NCBI GenBank assembly: GCA_002292945.1
Contig: DBCG01000077.1
Coordinates: forward strand, 8,900-19,034
Length of the DNA: 10,135 nucleotides
Direction of reading: 5' to 3'
Origin: Proteobacteria bacterium UBA964
Lineage (GTDB): Bacteria; Pseudomonadota; Gammaproteobacteria; Steroidobacterales; Steroidobacteraceae
Shown: positions 1 to 5,183 of the stretch, piece after piece
Layout of the letters: each line of letters starts with the position of its first letter
How positions within the stretch are numbered: the first letter of the stretch is position 1
Notes under the pieces: generated by a model
Seen by the model: only the letters and a program-made list of their open reading frames with translations
The model's database searches: none
Told to the model about the DNA's origin: nothing
Made by a program: the position numbers and the translations under genes

Positions 1-83
1 AGCGCCAAGATTTCGGCGCGGGCGAGCTGCAAGACCGCCGCCACTGCGTCCGCGTCTGCGGAGACCGTCGGGGAAGGCGTCAT
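1..83 (-). CDS. hisC: Histidinol-phosphate aminotransferase, N-terminal fragment (partial, runs off the window)
   Basis: Only the first 27 codons are present; the gene continues past position 1. The ATG (83-81) overlaps the hisD stop by four bases (ATGA), the same junction type as between the other genes of this operon. The visible peptide starts MTPSPTVSADADAV and continues VLQLARAEILAL. The last part resembles the N-terminal helix of HisC proteins (a short 'L-x-R-x-x-I/L-x-x-L' segment before the conserved 'PY' motif), but the diagnostic PLP-binding region lies outside the window. The assignment therefore rests mainly on position: hisG-hisD-hisC is the common proteobacterial order. HisC would transfer an amino group from glutamate to imidazole acetol phosphate in the cytoplasm. 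Confidence 0.7.
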   Translation of the reverse strand, partial: MTPSPTVSADADAVAAVLQLARAEILA

Positions 84-1399
84 GCCGCACCCAAGGCGGT
101 CAGGCGCAGTTGGACGGCCAGCGCATGCGCGTCGAGGCCCTCCAGATCGGCCAGGGTCTTGGCGACAGGGCCGAGGCCGCGAAGTCCGTCCGCCGTCAGC
201 TCTTGGACGGTGATCCGCCGCAAGAAATCGAGGACCGACAACCCGCTGTAGGCCCGAGCGTAGCCATAGGTCGGCAACACATGGTTCGTCCCTGAACAGT
301 AGTCGCCGAGCGGCTCTGGACTCCAAGGACCGAGGAACACCGAACCCGCTGCACGCACCTGCGCCAAGCGCGCGCGGGGATCGTCGCATTGCAAGAGCAG
401 GTGCTCGGGAGCGTAGCCGTTGGACAGCGACACCGCCTCGTCGAGGTCACGGACGATGATGATGCGACTACGGGCCAAAGACTGCTGCAGCACCGTCGAG
501 CGCGACAGGCGCTCAAGCTGCATCAGCGCCGCAGCTCTGACAGCCTCTGCCAGACGAGGAGACGGGGTGAGCAGGAGCGCCTGCGAGAGCGGATCGTGCT
601 CCGCCTGGGCCAAGAGGTCGGCAGCGACGAAATCCGAGCGCGCTGAATCATCTGCGATCACCAGCACCTCGGATGGGCCAGCCGGCAGATCGAGCGCCGC
701 GCCGTCGGGATCCTCGGCCACCACCTGTTTGGCGGCGGTGACCCACGCAGAGCCGGGACCCACGATCTTGTCGACTTTAGGGATGGTCGCCGTGCCGTAA
801 GCGAGCGCCGCGATCGCCTGCGCTCCGCCGACAGCATAGACCTCGTCGATTCCGCATAGACGGGCGGTCGCAAGGATCGCCGGATGCACTCGACCACCGC
901 GAGCCGGGCTGCACAACACGCGGCGGGGGACGCCTGCGATCGCCGCTGGGATGGCTGACATGATGAGCGCGGACGGTAGAGGTGCACTGCCCGCGGGCAC
1001 ATACAACCCGACCGAGTCGAGCGGGCGGACGATCCGCTCGCAGCGGACGCCGTGCTCTGTCTCCACGACGAGCGGCTGGGGCAGTTGGGCGGCATGGAAG
1101 CGGTGGACATTCCGGATGGCCCGCTCGAGCGCCTCGCGCTGTGCAAGAGGCAGGCCGGCGATCGCTTCGTCCATCTCGGAGGCTGGCACGCGCAATCGAT
1201 CCGGGGCGGCACCATCGAAGCGCCGGGCACAATCGAGCACTGCCTCGTCGCCCCGGTCGCGCACGGCGCGAACCGTATCGCGTACGGCCGCAAAAGTGGA
1301 CGCGCGATCCTCTGCGGCAGGTCGGCCGAGCGCGGCGCGACGCTGCACGGCATCGAGCTGCGCGTAGTCGAGGATGGGCAACAACACCTCTGCGTTCAT
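80..1399 (-). CDS. hisD: Histidinol dehydrogenase
   Basis: HisD performs the last two steps of histidine synthesis, oxidising L-histidinol via histidinaldehyde to L-histidine with 2 NAD+, as a zinc-dependent cytoplasmic homodimer. The 439-residue product is of normal family length. Visible motifs: GAQAIAALAYGT (about 192-203), KIVGPGSAWV (211-220), DLPAGPSEVLVIAD (237-250), AQAEHDP (264-270), NGYAPEHL (327-334) and GDYCSGTNH (365-373). By family knowledge, Q265, H268, D366 and H425 correspond to zinc ligands and E332/H333 to the catalytic Glu-His pair. The ATG at 1399 was chosen because it gives an ATGA overlap with the hisG stop and a standard N-terminus; an upstream in-frame ATG at 1474 would add 25 unlikely residues inside hisG. 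Its stop overlaps hisC. One small oddity is GPGS where most homologues have GPGN. Confidence 0.97.
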   Translation of the reverse strand: MNAEVLLPILDYAQLDAVQRRAALGRPAAEDRASTFAAVRDTVRAVRDRGDEAVLDCARRFDGAAPDRLRVPASEMDEAIAGLPLAQREALERAIRNVHRFHAAQLPQPLVVETEHGVRCERIVRPLDSVGLYVPAGSAPLPSALIMSAIPAAIAGVPRRVLCSPARGGRVHPAILATARLCGIDEVYAVGGAQAIAALAYGTATIPKVDKIVGPGSAWVTAAKQVVAEDPDGAALDLPAGPSEVLVIADDSARSDFVAADLLAQAEHDPLSQALLLTPSPRLAEAVRAAALMQLERLSRSTVLQQSLARSRIIIVRDLDEAVSLSNGYAPEHLLLQCDDPRARLAQVRAAGSVFLGPWSPEPLGDYCSGTNHVLPTYGYARAYSGLSVLDFLRRITVQELTADGLRGLGPVAKTLADLEGLDAHALAVQLRLTALGAA

Positions 1400-2292
1400 G
1401 CCAGCATCTTCTCGACCGGCAGCACCAGCAGGGCGCTGGCGCCTGCCGCTTTGAGTTGCTCGAGTGTCTCCCAAAAGACGTTCTCGCGGCAGACTGCGTG
1501 CACTGCGACTCTGTCAGGATGACCCTCGAGCGGGATGATGGTCGGCGATTCGCTGCCGGGCAGCAGCCGGCGGATCGCGGGCAACGCGCTGCGCGGCGCG
1601 TGCAGCATGATGTACTTGCTCTCCCGGACCTGTTGCACACCGTCGATGCGCAGCAACATGCGCTCGACCCATGCCGCTTTGGTATCGGGAAGTCCGACGG
1701 GTGTCTGCACCAGTACGGCGTGGCTCTCCAGCACCGTCGCGACCTCGTGCAGGCGGTTGGCGATCAGGGTGGAGCCGGTCGATACGAGATCGCAGATGGC
1801 ATCGGCACGCCCAAGTCTTGGGGCGATCTCGACAGCACCGGAAAGCGTCACGATCTCGGCTTTGACGCCCTGATCGGCGAGCCAACGGTTGAGCGTGAAC
1901 GGGTAGGTGGTCGCGATGCGCCGCCCAGCGAGCGACGAGGGACCCTCCCATGCGATCCCCTCCGGAAGAGCGATGGCGAGGCGGCATCGCCCGAAATCGA
2001 GCGAGCGTAGGATGCTGAGCTGAGGGTCGTGCCCTCGGGCGGCCAGCGCCAGACGCTTCTCTTCCAGGACGTTGAGTCCGACCAGACCAAGGTCACAGAC
2101 ATCTTCCTCGACGAGATCTGGGATGTCATCGTCGCGCACGAACAGAAGGTCGAGCGGCATGTTGTCGCCGTATCCGATCAGTTGGTCCTTGCCCCGCGAG
2201 AACTTAAGCCCGCAGCGCATCAACAGGTCGGTGGAGGCGTCGGTCAGTCGTCCGGACTTCTGTACCGCTATCTTGAGCCGTGGCGCGCTCAT
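1396..2292 (-). CDS. hisG: ATP phosphoribosyltransferase, long form
   Basis: HisG catalyses the first committed step of histidine synthesis, joining ATP and PRPP to give phosphoribosyl-ATP, and is normally feedback-inhibited by histidine. The 298 residues match the long (hexameric, HisZ-independent) form. The N-terminus has LKIAVQKSGRL (6-16). The PRPP-binding segment is ICDLVSTGSTL (166-176). A C-terminal domain follows from about residue 220 and contains the block from 'TIIPLEGHPDRVAVH' to 'CRENVFWETLEQLKAAGAS', typical of the HisG_C regulatory domain. The ATG at 2292 was chosen because it overlaps the regulator's stop by ATGA and gives the standard N-terminus. A longer reading from 2502 would add 70 residues lying entirely inside the regulator gene. 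No clear Shine-Dalgarno sequence precedes it, so translational coupling to the gene upstream is likely. Confidence 0.97.
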   Translation of the reverse strand: MSAPRLKIAVQKSGRLTDASTDLLMRCGLKFSRGKDQLIGYGDNMPLDLLFVRDDDIPDLVEEDVCDLGLVGLNVLEEKRLALAARGHDPQLSILRSLDFGRCRLAIALPEGIAWEGPSSLAGRRIATTYPFTLNRWLADQGVKAEIVTLSGAVEIAPRLGRADAICDLVSTGSTLIANRLHEVATVLESHAVLVQTPVGLPDTKAAWVERMLLRIDGVQQVRESKYIMLHAPRSALPAIRRLLPGSESPTIIPLEGHPDRVAVHAVCRENVFWETLEQLKAAGASALLVLPVEKMLA

Positions 2293-2618
2293 CGCGGTGT
2301 ACCGGACGAGTTGCGCGCGCCGCCACGCTGCACCGCGAGACCATAGCCGCCTGCACCGTCTGTGCGACAGCGAGCGACACGCGCCACGGTCGTGACGCTG
2401 ACGCCGGTGAGCTTGTGGATCTCGCGATAGGGGAGTCCACGCTCCAGACACTCGACGACCGACCATCGTCCGGCCATGGCCTCGATCTCGGCCGGTGTGC
2501 ACAGGTCGCGGAAGAACGACCGCAGCTCATCGACGCTGCGCAGCGTCAGCATCGCGCCGTAGAGATTGCGTTCAGCGCGGGCCTCTTGGCGGGGTGTCAG
2601 CGCAGGGTGGGGCTTCAT
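2289..2618 (-). CDS. TrpR/YerC-family transcriptional regulator, probable histidine operon repressor
   Basis: A 109-residue protein of the TrpR/YerC/YecD helix-turn-helix superfamily. Residues 14-60 form the helical dimerisation part, including 'LRSVDELRSFFRDL' and 'TPAEIEAMAGRWSVV'. Residues 61-83 (GLPYREIHKLTGVSVTTVAR plus VAR) are the helix-turn-helix, followed by the family signature GAGGYGLAVQR. A nonconserved tail (GGARNSSGTPR) follows. The ATG at 2618 is preceded by GAGG (2630-2627) at 8 bases, a good ribosome binding site. It is the first gene of the his operon and overlaps hisG by ATGA. TrpR-like proteins linked to his genes have been proposed as histidine-responsive repressors; that role here is inferred from linkage and from a trp-operator-like palindrome in its own promoter region. 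It lies too far from trp genes to assume tryptophan as the ligand. Confidence 0.88.
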   Translation of the reverse strand: MKPHPALTPRQEARAERNLYGAMLTLRSVDELRSFFRDLCTPAEIEAMAGRWSVVECLERGLPYREIHKLTGVSVTTVARVARCRTDGAGGYGLAVQRGGARNSSGTPR

Positions 2619-2668
2619 GCGGTTGGCCTCGGTGACTGGGCTGTCGCCCTTGGGTTCGTCTCACAAAC

Positions 2669-2696
2669 GTATCAGCGTAATAACACATTAGTACAA
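2669..2696 (-). promoter_or_regulatory. Possible promoter of the his operon
   Basis: Reading the minus strand, TTGTAC (2696-2691) could be a -35 box. A weak -10 such as GATACG (2673-2668) follows with 17-base spacing, or TGATAC (2674-2669) with 16. TATTAC (2682-2677) is a better -10 match but lacks a good -35. Any of these leaves a short untranslated leader of roughly 35-55 bases before the regulator's ATG. The match to sigma70 consensus is poor, so the exact boxes are uncertain. The AT-rich character of this stretch in a GC-rich region supports a promoter here. Confidence 0.35.
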
Positions 2697-2701
2697 TACT
2701 A
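2677..2701. promoter_or_regulatory. Palindromic operator candidate for the TrpR-like regulator
   Basis: GTAATAACACATTAGTAC (2677-2694) is an 18-bp imperfect palindrome: 7-bp arms with one mismatch around a 4-bp centre. Read on the minus strand it begins GTACTAAT and ends TATTAC, close in length and outer bases to the E. coli trp operator, GTACTAGTTAACTAGTAC. A second perfect inverted repeat, TAGTA-CAA-TACTA (2689-2701), overlaps its edge. This could give tandem half-sites, as TrpR-family proteins are known to use. The site covers the likely -35/-10 region of the his operon, where binding would block transcription. The sequence symmetry is seen; binding by the adjacent gene product is inferred. 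Confidence 0.5.
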
Positions 2702-2732
2702 CATCGAAATACCCGTGGCAAGAGCGATGGGG

Positions 2733-2761
2733 TTGACGCGAGAAAGACCTGCAATTAGCAT
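2733..2761 (+). promoter_or_regulatory. Sigma70-type promoter of the metX-metB operon
   Basis: TTGACG (2733-2738) and TAGCAT (2756-2761) are separated by exactly 17 bases. The -35 matches five of six consensus positions and the -10 four of six. The predicted start, about 7 bases beyond the -10, falls near 2768, precisely where helix P1 of the riboswitch begins. This agreement between promoter and RNA structure strengthens both calls. Confidence 0.7.
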
Positions 2762-2767
2762 CGCGTC

Positions 2768-2880
2768 TCTCATCGAGACCGGCTGAGGGACAGGCCCTTT
2801 GACGCCGGGGCAACCCGCGGGAAACCACAATCCGCATGGTGCCAACTCCTGCGGCGACCGCCCGGTCGCTGCGAGATGAG
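2768..2880 (+). ncRNA. SAM-I riboswitch (S-box leader)
   Basis: The stretch follows the SAM-I aptamer plan in order. P1 pairs CTCATC (2769-2774) with GATGAG (2875-2880). P2 pairs CCGGC (2779-2783) with GCCGG (2804-2808), enclosing the conserved TGAGGGACAGGCCC and TTTGAC kink-turn/loop elements. P3 uses GGCAACC (2809-2815) and GGTGCC (2838-2843), followed by the conserved CCAACTCCTGCGG segment. P4 is a 9-bp stem, GCGGCGACC (2851-2859) with GGTCGCTGC (2864-2872), containing one G-T pair. It stands directly before methionine genes and directly after a promoter. By family knowledge it binds S-adenosylmethionine and shuts the operon when SAM is plentiful. Confidence is high because both conserved bases and all helices are present. 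Confidence 0.95.
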
Positions 2881-2897
2881 CGGGGCTTCAATGCCCG

Positions 2898-2945
2898 GAG
2901 CACAGCGCCGTCCACGACGGCGCGTGGGTGCTCTTGCCGCTTCTT
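2898..2945 (+). terminator. Terminator-like hairpin of the riboswitch expression platform
   Basis: A long stem follows the aptamer by 17 bases: GAGCAC (2898-2903) pairs with GTGCTC (2928-2933), and inside it GCGCCGTC (2905-2912) pairs with GACGGCGC (2916-2923) around a CAC loop. The tail TTGCCGCTTCTT (2934-2945) is only partly T-rich, so this would be a weak intrinsic terminator by E. coli standards. A competing fold exists: the 3' strand of aptamer helix P1 with its neighbours (2871-2881) can pair at 8 of 11 positions with 2930-2940. That would open the hairpin when SAM is absent. Termination as the mechanism is inferred. Confidence 0.6.
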
Positions 2946-3008
2946 GCGGCCGCTCGGGCGGTCTCGATGACCGGGCAGGGCGAGCGACAAACAAAGGTCA
3001 GGGCAAGG

Positions 3009-4022
3009 ATGAACGGCGGCGACTGGACGATGCGCGAAGGGATGTTCGAGGTCCCCGGCGTTTTTGCGTTGCGACACGGCGGTGAGCTGCGCGACGTTCG
3101 GGTCGCTTGGCGGCTCGACGGCCCCGTGGGTGCGCCGCTCGTCCTTGTGCTCGGCGGGATCTCCGGTCATCGCCGTGTCACTGGCCGCGCTGGCGAGCCG
3201 GCCGGTTGGTGGCAGGAGATCGCAGGAGGAGTCGGTGGATTCCCGAGCGAACGACTGCAAGTCCTCTCTTTCGATTATCTCGGCGGCAGTGGTGAAACCA
3301 CCGGACCGGCGGGAACGCCTGGTGGCGGGTCCGTGGGGTTCCCCTCGGTCGACACCAGCGATCAAGCCCGCCTGCTCGCCCTGTTGCTCGACCATCTCGG
3401 TATCGCCTCACTCTCGGCTTTCGTCGGCGCGTCCTACGGAGGTATGGTCGGGCTGTCCTTCGCAGCGCTGTTCCCCGACCGGTTGCGGCGTCTCATGGTG
3501 GTGAGCGCAGCCGACCGTACCGATCCGATGTCGACCGCCTGGCGTAGCGTGCAGCGCCAGGTGATACGGTTCGGCGCCTCGGTCGGACGAAGCGCCGAGG
3601 GCTTGCGACTTGCCCGCGCATTAGCGCAAGCGACCTACCGCAGCCGCGAGGAGTTCGCCGGCCGTTTCCCGGGTGTTGCTTCGCGTGACGACGTCACCGG
3701 TCGGTTCGTCTTCCCGGTGGAATCCTATCTGCTCGCCCGGGGCACCGACTACGCAGACCGGTTTGCTCCGGGCGGTTTTCTTTGCCTGTCGGAGTCCATC
3801 GACCTGCACCGCGTGGAGACGGCCCGGATCGTCGTCCCGGTCGAGGCGGTCGCCGTGCTGCAGGACCAACTCGTCCCGATCGCAGATGTCCGCGACATGG
3901 TGCAGCGATTGCCGTACGCGCGCCTGACGGAGATCTCGTCCCCCTACGGCCACGACGCCTTCCTGAAGGAACGCACGCTTTTGCAGCCCATTTTCGAGCG
4001 TCTGCTCGAGGAGAACGAATGA
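3009..4022 (+). CDS. metX: Homoserine O-acyltransferase of the MetX alpha/beta-hydrolase family (probably O-succinyltransferase)
   Basis: MetX activates homoserine by acylating its hydroxyl from acetyl- or succinyl-CoA, the entry step to methionine. The 337-residue protein has the family fold. FALRHGGELRDVRVAWRLDG (19-38) opens the core. The nucleophile elbow is GASYGGM (140-146) with S142. VQRQVIR (181-187) resembles the 'QReAIr' motif. D286 (in QDQLVP) and H315 (in YGHDAFL) complete the Ser-Asp-His triad. It is shorter than most acetyltransferase members. The ATG at 3009 has AAAGG 11 bases upstream; ATGs at 2967 and 3030 are alternatives, and a GTG at 2928 lies inside the terminator hairpin. 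The SAM riboswitch upstream and metB downstream fix the pathway. The succinyl donor is inferred from the partner being a MetB-type enzyme; some related proteins acylate serine instead. Confidence 0.85.
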   Translation: MNGGDWTMREGMFEVPGVFALRHGGELRDVRVAWRLDGPVGAPLVLVLGGISGHRRVTGRAGEPAGWWQEIAGGVGGFPSERLQVLSFDYLGGSGETTGPAGTPGGGSVGFPSVDTSDQARLLALLLDHLGIASLSAFVGASYGGMVGLSFAALFPDRLRRLMVVSAADRTDPMSTAWRSVQRQVIRFGASVGRSAEGLRLARALAQATYRSREEFAGRFPGVASRDDVTGRFVFPVESYLLARGTDYADRFAPGGFLCLSESIDLHRVETARIVVPVEAVAVLQDQLVPIADVRDMVQRLPYARLTEISSPYGHDAFLKERTLLQPIFERLLEENE

Positions 4023-5176
4023 CATCCCCCCTTGATCCTCGGACCGCCGCTGTGCGTGCCGGTCTCGAGACAGATCCGTCCACGGGTGCGGTGGTGCCGC
4101 CACTGCACCTCAGCTCGACCTACACTTTTCCGGCGTTCGGCGAGAAGGGCCCGTACGACTACTCTCGATCGGGCAACCCCACCCGTGATCTGCTCGCTGC
4201 GGCGCTCGCTGATCTCGAGAGCGGAGCAGGCGCCGTCGTGACCGGTTCAGGGATGGCAGCCATCGCGCTCGTCGGGCAGTTGTTGCCCCGCGGATCGCGT
4301 CTGATCGCGCCGCATGACTGCTACGGTGGCAGCTTCCGTTTGTTCAGCGCGTGGCAGCGACGAGGTGACCTGCAGGTCGAGTTCCTCGACTTCGGCGCGC
4401 CGGGGGCGCTGGAGGCTGCACTCTCGAAACCTGCGGCCCTGGTGTGGATCGAGACGCCCGGCAACCCGCTATTGCGCATCACAGACATCGCCGCGACCGT
4501 TGCGCTGGCACGCGCGGCCGGCGCACTCGTCGCGGTGGACAACACTTTTCTGTCGCCGGTGCTCCAGCAGCCCTTGTCTTTCGGGGCGGATATGGTGGTC
4601 CACTCGACGACCAAGTACCTCAATGGGCACAGCGATGTCGTAGGGGGCGCCGTGATCGCTGCGACGCCGGAGCGGCACACGGAGCTCGCGTGGTGGGCCA
4701 ATGCCACAGGGGTCACCGGTTCCGCGTTCGACAGCTACATGGTCCTGCGGGGAATTCGGACCTTGCATGCCCGCATGGCGATCCACGAATCGAACGCGGG
4801 AGCCTTGGCGGCGTGGCTCGAAGGTCAGCGCGGTGTCCGACGCGTGCTCTACCCGGGTCTTCGATCACATCCCGGGCACGCTCTCGCGCGGGCGCAGCAG
4901 AAAGGCTTCGGCGCCATCATCACGCTCGAACTCGAGGGTGGTGGAGACGCCGTCCGACGGTTTCTCGAGGCGGTGAAGCTGTTCTCTTTGGCCGAGTCGT
5001 TGGGGGGCGTCGAAAGCTTGGTCGCCCATCCGTCGACCATGACCCATGCTGCGATGACACCGGAGGCTCGAGCTGCCGCTGGCTTGTCCGACGGTCTGCT
5101 CCGGTTGTCGGTGGGGATCGAAGCGCTGCCCGACCTTCAACGCGACCTTGCGGCGGGTCTGGCCGCGCTCAGCTGA
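4019..5176 (+). CDS. metB: Cystathionine gamma-synthase
   Basis: MetB is a PLP-dependent enzyme that replaces the acyl group of O-succinylhomoserine with cysteine, giving cystathionine, in the methionine pathway. The 385 residues follow E. coli MetB closely from end to end: VVPPLHLSSTY (25-35), YDYSRSGNPTRD (46-57, with phosphate-binding Y48 and R50), APHDCYGGSFRLF (97-109), VDNTFLSP (173-180, with D174), HSTTKYLNGHSDVVGG (195-210, with the Schiff-base lysine K199) and ESLGGVESL (326-334). ELAWWANATGVTG (222-234) is a typical CGS stretch. The ATG (4019) overlaps the metX stop by ATGA and is preceded by GAGGAG (4008-4013) at 5 bases. An in-frame extension to 3782 lies wholly within metX and is rejected. 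The 3' end overlaps the convergent leuB by 8 bp. Confidence 0.96.
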   Translation: MTSPLDPRTAAVRAGLETDPSTGAVVPPLHLSSTYTFPAFGEKGPYDYSRSGNPTRDLLAAALADLESGAGAVVTGSGMAAIALVGQLLPRGSRLIAPHDCYGGSFRLFSAWQRRGDLQVEFLDFGAPGALEAALSKPAALVWIETPGNPLLRITDIAATVALARAAGALVAVDNTFLSPVLQQPLSFGADMVVHSTTKYLNGHSDVVGGAVIAATPERHTELAWWANATGVTGSAFDSYMVLRGIRTLHARMAIHESNAGALAAWLEGQRGVRRVLYPGLRSHPGHALARAQQKGFGAIITLELEGGGDAVRRFLEAVKLFSLAESLGGVESLVAHPSTMTHAAMTPEARAAAGLSDGLLRLSVGIEALPDLQRDLAAGLAALS

Positions 5177-5183
5177 GCGCGGC
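5162..5183. terminator. Perfect 22-bp palindrome across the convergent metB/leuB ends; candidate bidirectional terminator
   Basis: GCCGCGCTCAG (5162-5172) is followed directly by its own reverse complement CTGAGCGCGGC (5173-5183). In RNA from either strand this gives a 9-bp GC-rich stem with an AGCT loop. It contains both stop codons, metB TGA at 5174-5176 and leuB TGA at 5171-5169, so both reading frames end GCC GCG CTC AGC TGA. No T-run follows on either side, so efficient intrinsic termination is not assured. A role as a bidirectional terminator or 3'-end-protecting hairpin is inferred; the symmetry itself is certain. Confidence 0.6.

Noticed and set aside
982..2010. Plus-strand open frame (342 codons) opposite hisD and hisG
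   Set aside because: Crosses two well-supported genes on the opposite strand and has Arg-rich shadow composition.
2619..2767. Leader peptide for his attenuation
   Set aside because: No short reading frame with a run of His codons is seen upstream of the regulator on the minus strand; a repressor-operator scheme fits better.
2928..3008. Upstream GTG or ATG (2928, 2967) as the metX start
   Set aside because: The GTG lies within the terminator stem and the added residues have no counterpart in the family. The ATG at 3009 has a better placed ribosome binding site.
2688..3395. Minus-strand open frame (235 codons) covering the riboswitch and the start of metX
   Set aside because: It would read antisense through a conserved structured RNA and the metX N-terminus; no domain or ribosome binding site is seen.
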